From Anoplolepis gracilipes (Eukaryota > Arthropoda > Insecta > Hymenoptera > Formicidae): DNA of 64,000 bases. Location of the stretch: assembly GCF_047496725.1 (NCBI RefSeq), contig NC_132977.1, positions 6,518,501 through 6,582,500 on the forward strand, read 5' to 3'. Position numbers and translations under genes: made by a program. Positions 50,573 to 63,430 of this stretch are shown here, piece after piece; positions within the stretch are counted from its first letter, which is position 1; the number at the start of each line of letters is the position of its first letter. Under the pieces are notes generated by a model. That model made no database searches. It saw only the letters and a list, made by a program, of their open reading frames with translations, and was not told the DNA's origin.

Positions 50573-51357
50573 ATAGTATCGATATTATCGATTAACACAA
50601 TTTTTAGGAGATTGCATTATTTATTGTATTATAAAACTATTTTTGAATAATGTTAAAATTTTCATATTAATTATTAGAATACAGATACACTAATTACCTT
50701 TGCTTTAATAATAAATCGTCAAGTTATATCATATTTATCTAGTGTTGGTATTTAATTACTTCATTATTTCTAATCTCAAATATTATAAATTAAGCAGAGA
50801 TAAGTATCAAGTTTGTAGAATAATGATATCGAGTCCATTAGTTTTTCATATATACATATTCATACGTGCGAGGTTATTAGTAACTTAAAATGAACAGAAT
50901 AAATGATAAATAGCGGTGTTATACGCAAACTTGAGGAGCAGTGTATACGGGCTTTCTGAAATATATATCGGATGAAATCATCGCCACAGTACTCACGATA
51001 GAGAGGGTAACGAAAACAATTCCGCCGCATTAAGATACGACATTTTACGTTTTTGTTAAAAAGGTAGGATGCGCAGCGCGGCGGCCAGTCATCAACTTCT
51101 GATTTTAATTAAAGCAGGAAGGAGAACGGTTGGAATTGGAACGTCGGATTCCCTTTCTGGTTGAATCGAGGAACGATTACAGAGTCGATTCCCTTCTTCC
51201 CCGCTCTCCGTTTCTCCCTTGTGTTTTCTCTTTCCCTTTTCTCTCGTTTCTCTCCGGCTACGCGGCTCTCGCCTCCTCTATCTCTCTTTCTCTCCTCTGT
51301 GCTCTTAAGTTACCTACGCAGACAGAAATATTCGCGGAGAGCCCCGCCTTGTGTGCC

Positions 51358-51366
51358 GCCATCATG
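51358..51366 (+). promoter_or_regulatory. PHO/YY1-type site GCCATCATG
   Basis: CCGCCATCATG is the same 9-bp core as in the three longer repeats. It lies inside a small GC island (51.05-51.56 kb) with CT-rich runs (GAGA sites on the other strand). Confidence 0.3.
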
Positions 51367-54032
51367 TTCTCAACCAGCGCGCGATTATTAGGCACCGTAA
51401 TGCGTATTTTCTGAAGTGGTGTTGGCTACTTTTTTTCTTTTTTTTTTTTCGGGGCGCACTACGAGGCCTGATGGCAAATTGTTTTCAGTGCGTAAGAGAG
51501 ACTCTAAAACGGCATGGCTTATCTGTACGAAGTGACAATTTGTTTTGGACTCTATTTTGCTTGTTAAGATTCGAATTCTCGGCGCAATTGAATTAATATG
51601 GGAACGAAATTTGTATTATAGCGTTAATGTTTAATCTATGGTGTAGAAGTATTGGTGCTTTAATTCAATTTTTTAAGACAAATATTTCTAGTTATATTTT
51701 TCAAATGTTTAGAATCACATTTTCATAATCGTAATAATTGAATGTTTATCAGTTAATTGATAAAAACAAAAGTTTGCCGCGTGCGAATCTAAAGAGTATG
51801 ATGAAGAAATATAATGTATAGAGATTGCGTTTTAATAACACACACATACAAATCCTTATAGATGGGAGAAGAGGCTACAATGTTTTAATATCGATTTAAA
51901 ATCATATCGAATTATTATTATTATTTTTCACAGTTGTTAATTCTCCTCATAATATCTACGGATATTGAGCGGCGCTAATAGAGAATCGCCACACAGGTAT
52001 ATACACACATACACCTAGTTAAATTCCTGATGTCCTTTTTGCTCGTTCATTTGGGCTGCCCACAATCTCCCATAGGCGAAGATTATATTCCCCTTCCAGG
52101 ACAAGCCAACTGAATCGCCCATTCTCCTCCAGGAATCTTCGGAGTAGCTCGACTACGTTCCTCAGCAATTTGCATATTTGGGTAGGTTAAATCTAAAAAC
52201 GGCCCGGAATGCACGACTAGTGAGATTGGGTAGACACTAAATGAGTTCAGCAGCAATCTCATGGTAAAGAGATCCGCGTATGTTGCGTTGCAGATGAAGT
52301 TCGATGAGGACCACTTTGTCACGATCACTCGCATATCGATCCGATAATGTGTCCTCTGAACTGTCAACTAACGGTGATTTCAGTTACGTGAATTTTCTTC
52401 GAGGCAAGGAATCGCTAAAAAAATTCAAATTTGCACTTTATGAAGATTTACTATTTTCTTCTTAATTAATTTCGAATTAATTCTAAAGATGACGGTATAA
52501 AAAAAACGGTGCTCGTGATTGTAATTATTATATTTTTTAAATATTTATTATCTCTAGTTGTGCAAAAAAAAATTTTACTCTCGACAATTGGTCGAGATTT
52601 TGTACGTTACGTGAAAAGGAACATATAAAAAAAAAAAATCGCAAAGAAATCTGCAGATATATTTTTCCGTTAACCATAGGATTTTACACAATCGTCTGCT
52701 GCGTCGCGAAAGTTTTATGGATTCTTACCGATTCAATCTTGTTACGAGCAGGTTCGCTTGCTAAGAGTACCGCCATTATTACCAATATCATGGGAACTTT
52801 TACGGTCACTTTGTTCCATTTCCTTCGAATCGTCGTGGCTGCAGTTTGTACTGCATCTCTATTGGCGTTCAGTCGCTGAAGATTTCGTCGAGGGGGAATC
52901 AAATGTAGATGGAGAATCCGATATCCGTTCCGGGAATAGTTTGCAAACACGATTAGATTTCGGATCAAGTCAATCGCGTAAAATCTCCGAAGTTGGCAAT
53001 TACTTGTTAGTTTAGTTGCTGCGTGATAAGATATCGCACACACAACTAAATACAGAGAGAAAGAGAGAGAGAGATGTTGTATTTATGATAGACAAATTGT
53101 TTACAATAACAATGTATTTTACGCGAGTTACAAACATTGATACTTTGTTACGATTTCTTTTATAATTGTGGAATATTGAAACTTTACATCGCCATACATG
53201 TGCGAGGCACATGTTATTTTGTCAACATTTTATTATTTTCGACGAGAAATCTACCAAAAATTCAAATCTGTTCCATGAGATAGCTTTAAAGGAAATGTTG
53301 ACATTAACCGAAACTCTATGAGAATAGTAGCGCGAATTTTGCTTAAACCTAAAAATTCTCCTACAATTTGGAAGCGGGCCAAAGCGCTTCTCAGACTTGA
53401 AATTATCAACGGCGCCTCTCTCGAGATAGTAAGCGATGCGACGTAAATTATTAAAACAAACGCAACTTATTTCGACAGGAGTTAAATCACTCTAAAGTCT
53501 AATTCGTACTCGTCGCGGTCGATCAGATTAACGATCATCGTACGTCTCAGATTCTTGTCTAGCGAGAATTTCAGCCGCGAGGTGTCCGGCTATAAATGTC
53601 ATACGAAAATTTACGATCGGGCTCCCTGACTTTTGACGATCGTTAACTTCTGCCTCTCGACATTCCAGCTACGTGTATTCTATTTGCTTGTCATTAGCGA
53701 AATTACATTTTTGACTTTTACTGTGATCGAAATTCGACCCGAATATCCCTAATGTCGATCAATTGACGATATATACGATCGTGTATTATATTTGCCGCCA
53801 TTATACCGTTAGCGAAAGTTGTGTACCTTATTCATGCCGAATTTGTTTCTCACGAATTATTATTTTTACGCTTTACGTAAATTTAGAAGATTACGCGAAC
53901 CTAAAAGACCTAATCAAAGATCCGCCGATATAAAAGCCATTTTACGAAGAATACTCGATATGTCCGCACCTAGGTGATTGTAAGAACGTTTGGTCACAGC
54001 TGCGAACAAAAGTTTCCATTTGCGGAATCGTG

Positions 54033-54044
54033 CAGCTGCAGCTG
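54033..54044. promoter_or_regulatory. twin E-boxes CAGCTGCAGCTG
   Basis: Two abutting CAGCTG E-boxes (54033-54038 and 54039-54044) are followed 19 bp later by GCGCGCTGCAGG. CAGCTG is a typical class for proneural and myogenic bHLH dimers. Tandem abutment is unusual, but enhancer function is untested. Confidence 0.25.
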
Positions 54045-54640
54045 CATCGGCAAAACTGCGCGCTGCAGGAATGTGAAACATCCGTATTTCAAATCTCTCT
54101 AATTGAACGTTCGCAGCGAACGGACCATATCCGCATAACATTTCACTTGCAAATTAAAACACCTAACGCCCGCTCCGAAACAAAGAGATAATTACATTTG
54201 TGTATACACGCGCGATCATATCCTACGGCGTAAGATCACGCAGGAATATCTGGGATTGTTTCTCGGGGAAAACATATCGACCATATCCCGGCGTTTATCT
54301 GTCAGCTGAGACTACGCACCGACGTGTTCGATGTCATCCGCCGCTATCTTGATAGGAGTAACGAGGATGGTGAGAGCGGGAGAGAAAACGAGGGAAAGAG
54401 TGAGAGAGATAGAAAGGAACATGAGAGATCGGTAAACGAAAAGGGAACGAGAGACCCGTAGAGATCCTCGAGAAACTTTCGAACTAAATGAGCTCTGTTC
54501 AGGCGTATATTTCGCCGACGAGATTCTCCATTTTCCATTCTCGGCTACGCGATAGCAAAAGTTGAAAATGGCTGGCCATTGCGAGCATCCTGCGCGCTTT
54601 TAACCAGGCTTCGACCTTCTACTCGCTTCCACCCGCCTGT

Positions 54641-54648
54641 GTATATAT

Positions 54649-54692
<44 letters not shown>
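54641..54692. repeat. (AT)n microsatellite with AC interruptions
   Basis: AT repeat with two ATAC breaks at its left, ending in a run of about 15 pure AT units. Flanks are CpG-rich (GCGCGTGCGCGC to the right). Confidence 0.9.
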
Positions 54693-54695
<3 letters not shown>

Positions 54696-54884
54696 CGCGT
54701 GCGCGCGTGCCTTCCCCGTAGGAGACGTCCGTGTTTGCGCGCGTGTATTCTATGTAAACGAAGTAAATGTACACCAAGTAAAAAGGCGGGCAAACTTTAC
54801 AGAGAGGCATCGCGGCACACGCTTTTACCTACCGACTCGACGTAACCCGGTTCATTTCCCGTCCACTTTATATGCAGATTTTCC

Positions 54885-54911
54885 CTGTCTCTCTCTCTCT
54901 CTCTCTCTCTT
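54885..54911. repeat. (CT)n microsatellite
   Basis: About 13 TC units within a CT-rich tract. Confidence 0.85.
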
Positions 54912-56974
54912 TCTATTTTCCCTTTTATCTTCCTTCGCCTCTTCTTTCTTCTGTTACCTTTACTATACGTGTGTTGTACCCTTGTACTCGAAACTAACTA
55001 TGAGCTAGCGCCATCCTCGCCCCTCTTGCCCTTCTTAATACGAGACTGCCGTTCCTTTGTTTAATCTCGCGCTTGAATCTACATAAGAACGTTAGAAGGA
55101 TTCTTCTCGACGCTTCCTCTTTGTTCGGTCATTACAGTTTGGTCGTTTATTATCGCGACTTGCAGGCATGTCTCTGAATCGTTCAAAGATACGATTACAT
55201 ATCACACGTCGATTAGTTTTAATATTGTATGACATATGGTCCGATACGTATCTTAGTTTTGCGTGTAGATGATCCCTCTTTTCTCTCTTTCAGCCCTTTC
55301 TTATATCATTTGCATATTCTGCCGTCCTACGATAACTCGTAAGCCAGATAAGAGAGAGACATGTGGCGTTTTCCTATTCCTGTCTCTAACTCAACTCAGC
55401 GAGACTTAATTCTATTGTTTATCGTTGTGTGTGCGATAAACACGAGAGTTTTAAAGAAAATTTTCTGTTTGCATTCAACACACACTATCATAAATCAACG
55501 TTATCTTAGATTCGCATTTAAAAAAAAAAAAAGATGTAATCGTAACACAAGATTACATAGTTAATGATTTTAATAAAATTATTATACAGTTGTAGAGTTT
55601 CTAAGCTTAAGAAGTATAATTTTGATTAGAAATGATCTTATCAACGTATTAAAATGAAGTAGCGGAAAAAGGGACCGTGCAAATATAATTAAGCAATAAT
55701 TGCAATTTATAACAATGATGATTTATTCAACTTTGGACTAATTTTATATTTGTCTTTATATTTTCTACATCTTTAATCGTCGTCGTAATAATAACTTAAA
55801 GGGGAACATTAATAAAAAAAAAAATAGTATATGCATACAATATATATAATGTGTGAATAGAAGTGAGTGAGAGAGCGAGAGAGAAAGAGAAAGGAAGACA
55901 GATCATTCTTCGAAAGTCCACCATGTTGCATACCAGCAGCCGAGTACTATCGCATCGACTGCAGTCAAGTTTCTTAATGTAATTTTCCTTTTTTTGCCTC
56001 CATACACACATTCGCGTTACGAGTAAAACTCATGCCTCTTTCTCTGTTTTCCGTAGCCAGGTTCTGCCTCTTCTCCGATGCTGTTCCTCTCTCTATCACT
56101 CCGTAGCCCATCTTAGAACATATCGTCTCTCTCTCTCTCTCTTTCTGTCTCTCTTTCGTTTTCTCTTTCTATATTTCTCCTTTTCTTTCCTTTTCTTTTA
56201 CTTCTTTTTTATGCATTCAACCGGCCGTTCGCACGAGTTTGCCAACTTTCATGATTCCATGTTGCGTCTTTTCCATCCTCCTTTTATGTCTCGCTTCTCT
56301 GTCGCAGGCGTTCAACTTCGTCTGTAGGGCAAAATCCGTTGCGGTCGTTATGCGTCGAATTTACAGGTTAAAGGGTTGCATCCGATATAAATCGTATGTT
56401 TAATAATTCATGAATGCAGCTTTGCTGCACTGTATGTATACGTTGACACGAAACTGAAGCTTGCCAGAGCTATCTTTGTTATCTAATAGTAAATTTGCCG
56501 CTATTAAACTGCACGCGAAAGATTTTTAAATGCGCTCATTATAGACACGCACTTGTTACATGCTTGTTTTTGCATGTAAATAATGTTTGGATACGTAAAT
56601 TTATGCTGCATAAAAATAGTGAAACGTTGTACCAAGAAATAATCAATGCATATAATTATTAATGCATCACACATGGTTTTAAGGAGTCTTTGTATTTACG
56701 TCGACGGTTATATATTTGTACTGAATTTTATACACATTTTAGAAAATGTTTTTCTTTTATTTATTACTATTTTTTAAGACAGTGATATTTTATTATTATA
56801 ATCAAATGATAAATTTTTTAAACTATCATTTAAAATTATTTTGAATATAAAATAAGTAATTTGTTTAAAATTAAATTTAGCCTACAATCAATGAATATAC
56901 TACAATTGTCATTTTCTTGTTAGATTACAACAAAACGCGATTTAACATATAAAAAGGATAATTTATTTTAACTA

Positions 56975-56975
<1 letters not shown>

Positions 56976-57012
<37 letters not shown>
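56976..57012. repeat. (AT)n microsatellite
   Basis: About 18 TA units. Confidence 0.9.
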
Positions 57013-57014
<2 letters not shown>

Positions 57015-57118
57015 TAGTAGAAACAGAAAAAATGAGGTTCTATATTTATTAGTTTGATCTGAAGATTTTACGAGCAAGAAGCTGCGATAAATACTGTATT
57101 AATATGTGATTCATTAAA

Positions 57119-57126
57119 TGACGTCA
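57119..57126. promoter_or_regulatory. palindromic CRE TGACGTCA (isolated)
   Basis: A single full CRE palindrome in AT-rich DNA, without companions nearby. Confidence 0.15.
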
Positions 57127-57990
57127 CTTTACGACGTATACTGCTATTTTAGTAAGCAATAACCGGAGGATGCATGCTGCTCCTTCACGATAATAGCGGA
57201 ACTTTTCAACCAAATTTAACGCATACTTTTATACATATGATTGATTTTGGAAATAAATTGTTATTTTTTTACACATCTGTTATCTAATAAATTATATACA
57301 CATATTTTTTTTTTGTTTAAGGATTATACGTAATTTTATTTTATTTGTTATTGCAATAGAAAAATATCTTTTATATCACATTGTTAATCTGCAATTACAT
57401 TATTATTTAAATTAGAAATCTGCAACGAATGTAGAGAAAATTAAGTCTATCTCATCGAATATGTTGGTTTTTAATACCCTACAAAAATCAATTTATTATC
57501 AAGTGTCGTATTTAATTTTGTACCGCTAAACGTATATTTACTATAACTGCATAATAATATACATTATATATGCAAATAAAAACTATTCGTTGATCGGCAC
57601 CTTAAAGAGTAATCAAATAATAATTCTCAATAGGACTTAATGGTCGTATTCTACGATTTCCATAAGAATTATGAGACAGTCATATTTGTCGGTAAAGATT
57701 GGAAAATGTTGTGCATGTATAATATTACAATCGATTCGTCCGATCGGTTTTCACCTTGAATTTTTTCGTTCTTGCTCATCGTTTACCTGCAGTTTACTGG
57801 GCGGCGGATAAATGTTTCAAAGGGGATGGTTAAGCCATATCTCATGGACCTTCGTCTCTGTCAAATATATACGTACTTCGTATACAATATAGCCACGTCT
57901 TTCTGCAATAAGCCTCGAAATTTTCTTCTCTCTCATCTCATCGATTCGAGTAGCCAAATTCATAGATGATTCATAAATAGGTCGAAGGTT

Positions 57991-58302
57991 AATGTCTGCA
58001 GGGGATTTTCTTTAGATAGTTACACGCCCGAACCCTTCGCACTTCTTTTGCGTACTAGAGCACTTTCTGAACGTTGCGTTGAGAAGTATATGAATCGAGT
58101 GCTTTGACAAAGGCAGCCAGAGGAATTAAGCTTCGTATCCAGCTGGATCCATGGGTTAATCCTTATTATTACGCGAATCCTATATTCGAGCCACGATTCG
58201 TGGGATATAGTCGCTCCCTACCGTCGAAACGTCCCCCCTTCTGTCGCGTGTGCTAATTGCTGAAATGTTATTTATGATTCTAGCCAACGCTCGGCTGGCG
58301 CA
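57991..58302. other. GC-richer flank of the duplicated element
   Basis: Unique, CpG-containing sequence. No coding or repeat signal is recognised. Confidence 0.45.
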
Positions 58303-58379
58303 CACGTTTCTAGAATGGTAATGCGGTTAACCAACGCTCCGACGTCGAACACGCTTTATGGCGCTTCCCCTTGAAATCG
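58303..58379 (+). repeat. duplicated 77-bp element, copy A
   Basis: CACGTTTCTAGAATGG followed by TAATGCGGTTAACC matches copy B (58921 onward) at 29 of 30 positions. The next 47 bp align without gaps at roughly 60% identity. Spacing between copies is 618 bp. The core holds the palindrome GGTTAACC. A strongly conserved 30-bp core in otherwise decayed flanks suggests selection on the core. Confidence 0.7.
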
Positions 58380-58920
58380 CGAGGCGAGACTCGACTCCGG
58401 TACACGCAGCTTGGTGTGCAACGAACTCCATTTCAATAATCTCTAATGTAATTTTACTCACTCTTGTTCGATAAAGTAATTCACGAGGGATACAGAAATG
58501 CCATTATCGTTTGTCACTATAACGATTACGTCAAATTTGTTTTTTCACAACGTCAATGCAATGAAGAAGTCAATCAATATGAGGGAGAATCGATGGTTGA
58601 TGATATTTGTGGTCTTTCTAAATTTGTATAATATATTAATATATTATACAAATAATTTTTAAATATCTGAATTTATATAACGTACTTAAAATGATAATTT
58701 TATGTTTATAATATATGTATCTATATATATGTGTATATATATATATATAAATATATATTTTTTTTAAATTAATTAGCTGGATAAATTGGAGACTTATATT
58801 TTCAAGTAACGAATGCCTGTACAATGTTTTCATCAGCATCAAACATTAAATGTTCATCAAACGTTAATTGCTAACCATTCCTTACGATGCCGAGCACCGG
58901 TATGGCATACTATAAAGTCG

Positions 58921-58997
58921 CACGTTTCTAGAATGGGAATGCGGTTAACCTATAGCCGGGCATTGAACGCGGTTTATTACATTTGCATGTGAAATTG
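58921..58997 (+). repeat. duplicated 77-bp element, copy B
   Basis: This is the second copy of the element, differing from copy A by one base in the first 30. Its diverged part contains ATTTGCAT, the POU octamer, which copy A lacks. No coding potential or transposon ends are recognised around either copy. Confidence 0.7.
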
Positions 58998-60189
58998 TGC
59001 ATTCTCTGCAATTCCGAATTATTGGTACTTCAATTGCAAATACTAATTATAACACCGTTTTGCTGACGTTTGATTGGCGAAATGTTCCAAGTACGGTAAT
59101 ATTTTAATGATCTAACGATATTTTAATTATTGTAATATCAGCTACACAAACTATTAATTGTTTGTCTATTTTGAGAATAAAAAAATGATGTAATATTACA
59201 GTAAAAATAATATAAGATCAAAAATAGATTTATTTTAAAATTTAAATTTTTATAGCAAGAGTTAATGTTATAGTTAACTAGAAAAATACAGAAAAATTAG
59301 CTAAATTATATGCGGTAATAATATGACACAGTTCTAATATCTAAATATGCGGGTAGCCTGAAGAGAATAAATTTATCAATGTATTACAATTATGATTGAA
59401 AGACATAGAAAAACTAGCGTTAAATACTACCTCTATTCATCTCATCTAAATGTGTCATTGTGGCAGGCGCGAGCATTTTTAAATATTTATAAGACTTGGA
59501 GTTATAACCGCATAAAAGAAGTCTATTTCGCGGCTTGATCGCCTATTAAATCGCAATTTCAAGAAAAAAAGAAGCAAAGAAAAAATATAGATAGTTAAAC
59601 GCTCAGCGGTTGCGACAGTATTATTTACGACGCTTCCACGAGTGACAAAAGTAGCCGGGATCGTCAATCCGTTCACACGTTAGTAACGTCCGGCGAGTCG
59701 CAAATTATCCGTCATTGCCGAAATGTCCGTCGGGATAAGGATCAACGCGGGAAATTACGAATGTGAAAATTAACATGATCGTAAATGCGAATGACCTCGT
59801 AAAACGCGTTGTTGGAAGAGATTTATTGAGGTATTCGCTTTCTTCCTCCCGTAACGTAAATTCCCAGATTATGCATATTACGTAAGTAAAATCATGGCAC
59901 GCCCGCGAGTGAATTTCGATTGGTGATATCGGATGCAATATTAGCGCGACGATGAAAATTGATACGTGTTATTACTAACATTCGATTCCTATGAATCTGC
60001 AAAGCTAACTCGTCGCGCAATTTACAATACATAGGGATTTCCCAGAATGATATTCCATAGATATTTATGTACAAAAATGACTATTATATTAACATTACGA
60101 TTCTAAATGCTCTTTAAAAAGATTCAATCGTAACGGATGTTACTTTAGGTGTGACGATAAAATATATGTATACCGTTTAATAATAATAT

Positions 60190-60229
<40 letters not shown>
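60190..60229. repeat. (CA)n(TA)n microsatellite
   Basis: Three CA units followed by about 17 TA units. Confidence 0.9.
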
Positions 60230-60230
<1 letters not shown>

Positions 60231-60639
60231 ATTTGAGTATAAAGTATAATTTTCGCACAATAGGATGAAGTACAATGCGCGTAGATAAAATAAATGGCGT
60301 GGCTGAAACAATCAGTAGTCCGATCGCATATATTTAGAACGTTATCGGTTCGTAACACAACGGCCGCTTAAGCAAATGTTAAATTATGCATAGAGTGGTA
60401 AGAGGAGAGAAGGGGTGGGGTGGGTGGAAGGAATCTGCATAACGCGAGAACAACGTCAAGCACGCGAAAAGGCCGTTTTCATTGTTCGCTTAATGTTATA
60501 TGTATTTATTGTTAGGTAGATAGACGCACAGCTGATTTATGTCGTAACGCGCGCGCGCTCACCGCGAATGGATTACGTCTGGCGCCCGATATGCATCGCG
60601 CGCATCTTTCTTCCACATACACATATCCACAATAATGCG

Positions 60640-60641
<2 letters not shown>

Positions 60642-60670
<29 letters not shown>
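60642..60670. repeat. (AC)n microsatellite
   Basis: About 14 AC units. Confidence 0.9.
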
Positions 60671-61203
60671 TGGATTTTCCACTTTGTTTAACATTTCATG
60701 TCTCTACATTTTTGTATACGCTATCTCGGCGGTTACTCATCCGGTTAATTGAAACAACGCGAGAAAGAAAGAGAGATAGAGAAAGCAAAAATGCACGAAT
60801 ATCATGCGAGAAACCTATTAATAAAGTGTACGGTCTCTTAAGATCCTTATCCGTAATATGTTTTTCACTGCATTTTATTAGCGCTTTACCGACTAGGATA
60901 AAGCACAAGACCGATTCTCTTGTCGATGATATCTCGCAAACATTTTTGTCATGTAATTAAATGGCACAATTATTATTATCGAATATATTTGTTTCTATAT
61001 TGTGTCAAAAAGGAGAAAGTAAAATTTTAATAATTTTATATTTAGTTGGATGCAATACTCACATTTTGTATTCGCCTATTATTTGTTGTATATCCACTTG
61101 AGTAAATTAGTAGGTATTTTCCGCCTCATTAGCACATATCCGATTATTTTATTTCTTGTAATACCGAAATATGCGAGATTATCGTTGAATATACGATTAT
61201 TTA

Positions 61204-61205
<2 letters not shown>

Positions 61206-61236
<31 letters not shown>
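61206..61236. repeat. (AT)n microsatellite
   Basis: About 15 AT units. Confidence 0.9.
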
Positions 61237-61239
<3 letters not shown>

Positions 61240-62850
61240 TATATAATCAGAGTAGAAAGAGATAATTAGAGATATACGAAATGTAAAATGAAAAGGTTTA
61301 TGTATTTTTATAGTGATTTGTGTAACTTTAGAATTATGTCATTTTGTGTCTACAAATGGATTGCCGAATATATGCAAATCGTAATTGATACATAAATTCA
61401 TGAGATAATATATCTTTCCGAAATTAATGAAGATTATCTTGCTTATATAGATGTATGTGTACATGAGAATATTTATCGACGTGAGAGCTAACGAATCTAA
61501 TGAGTCGCGAAGTATTTTTTTTTTTTTCTATGATGAGAAATACGCCCACCTAATTTTGCTGGATTGTCGAGTCTCTCTTCCTTTCTTGTTCTTCTTCTCT
61601 CTGGCCATTTGGAACCCTCTTTACCGGTCTCCCGTAAAAGACTCGGAACGATTTTGGCGAAATTGCCACTGCTGACCAAAAAGTATCTGCCTCCATGATG
61701 CCCATAATGCCCCCAAACCCGTCCGTGTGTCTTGGATTCGAACTGTACCGACGCGACGGTTTCCTTCTTCCAATCGCGCTAACTGTGGAAGCCTGTAATT
61801 CTCGGTATTCGTGCACGTGTGCGTCCGCTATATTTTTGGAAAAGATCTGCGAGAGGAGGTATGCGTTTGTGTCTCTCTCTTCCTCTCTTCTCGAATATAT
61901 TGTATACGCGTATAATTGTTGCAATAAACATAATTATGGAAAACGTGCAGTACGAAGGAATATGCAATTGCTGCGCTGAGAGCTAATGAGCTAAACTCTA
62001 TATATAAATATGACGCTTGTGATCATTTCAAACTCATTGGCACAGGTTTATTATCGGCATAGGCGATTTCCTTGCTTTAACTATTTACGTGGAGTACATG
62101 CGGCACGCTCACAACGTATATAATATGTATATATTTCCACGAGTACGCGCTACTGATGCACACAATATCCTCAAAAGACCAGTAGGTACCATTGCTTTTT
62201 AGATTAACATTTAATTCGGCAAAAATGTACATAGCTGAATGTCTGTATTTATGAAGCTAGGGATAAGATCTTATTAACAACATTGTAATTTCATATTAGA
62301 GTGGATAAGATTTCTCTATCTCGAATTTCGCTATCTCATTTCTGCTAAAACAATTTTTCAGAATCTAATTAAAGACATATCTTCAATTATAATAGCAATT
62401 ATAGTAGAACGGAAAAAATTTGACTCAATTATATTTTCAATTTTATTAATATTGTCAATATATTATCATTGTACATGTCAAATCAGTTTATATTATTAAT
62501 ATTATTATAAATAAATAAGAATATCAAAATTTTGGAGATGATAATGAGTGCACTATTGTCGTTGTAAATAAACCAATGTGCAATAGAAATATTAACTTGC
62601 TTTTAGGAATTGAAACAAACTTTTAAAAATATTCTATAACGTATTACACTAATTATTAAATTCTCTTCTGTTAAGAATCATTTCATAAAAACTGCAAATT
62701 CAAAAAAAAACTACTTTTCGAGTTTTGATTTATTTTTGGATAATTATTATTAGTTGCATATAATTTCTAATTGTTGCAACTTATAATATAATTAGGGAAG
62801 AATGTCTGATAAATTGGAAGCGATATACCCGATTGGAGAAAAGATTTTTA

Positions 62851-63430
62851 ACCGTGACAGAGTGAGAAAAATCGCGCGTCGATGATCTGATAGCAGTTGC
62901 CATGATATCGACGTCGGTAGCATCAGTGGATTGGGTTGAAGCTGCACGAATGGCCGTCCTCCCTTCCCCATAACCGGTAGCCGAGGATAACCACACCGCC
63001 GCCCGCCGCCAGTCTCGAAAACCGTGGGGACCGGCATGCTCGACAATGTGAGGCTGCGCGCGCTAAGATGGCCGCACGCGTGTATTGGCAGTGAGCGTCC
63101 TTAGGGTCAGCCCGTGCATAGAATGGCACGTACGACACCAGCACATACGACAGTCCGCGCAAACTCTCTCAGCCAATTAATGCGGCTGAGTATGCCGCCG
63201 AGAGGATATTTATGCGCGAGCGTTCGCGCCGCATCGTGCAACGTAAACTGCGAAATATACTACTTGGTTGCTATCCATAATCGGAATGATTGCCGGCATG
63301 ATTATCGCTTCTTAATAACAATCGCTCGAGAAATTACGGCTTTCCGAAGAAATGTATGTTCCTGAACGGCCGTTAGGTAAACTTATTCGCAATGCTTCTG
63401 TGTGAGTTTGCTATTGCAACATGGCATGCT
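62851..63430. other. CpG-rich island near the right edge
   Basis: Contains CCGCCGCCCGCCGCC near 62997 and the AAGATGGCCGC site. Overlapping short frames show no abd-A-like or other recognisable sequence. Confidence 0.45.
63065..63075 (-). promoter_or_regulatory. PHO/YY1-type site AAGATGGCCGC
   Basis: AAGATGGCCGC (reverse complement GCGGCCATCTT) resembles an extended YY1/PHO site. It lies in the CpG-rich island at 62.86-63.43 kb. Confidence 0.3.

Larger units (their letters stand above)
49241..53380. other. mixed intergenic; small islands at 51.05-51.56 and 52.03-52.38 kb
   Basis: Mostly AT-rich with CT tracts. 51.05-51.56 kb has the GCCATCATG site. 52.03-52.38 kb is unique, codon-like sequence with frames on both strands but no recognisable product. 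PHO-type GCCATTAT is near 52771. Confidence 0.5.
53381..55100. other. GC-richer unique block, possible enhancer-dense region
   Basis: Nearly free of simple repeats from 53.4 to 54.3 kb, with many CGATCG/ACGATC words, PHO-type GCCATTAT near 53797 and GCCATTTT near 53936, and twin E-boxes at 54033. The (AT)n and (CT)n tracts follow. Confidence 0.35.
55101..57990. other. CT-rich then AT-rich intergenic; no gene seen
   Basis: 55.85-55.9 kb is GA-rich and 56.03-56.3 kb is CT-rich on the plus strand. From 56.5 kb the DNA is AT-rich. Confidence 0.55.
58998..62850. other. mostly AT-rich intergenic with microsatellites; no gene seen
   Basis: GC-richer patches at 59.6-60.05, 60.35-60.6 and 61.5-61.9 kb. 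CTCCATGATGCCC near 61691 resembles, but does not match, the GCCATCATG core. Confidence 0.55.

Noticed and set aside
55008..55019. GCGCCATCC as a CTCF or PHO site
   Set aside because: It has two mismatches to the CTCF core and fails the GCCATHWY consensus.
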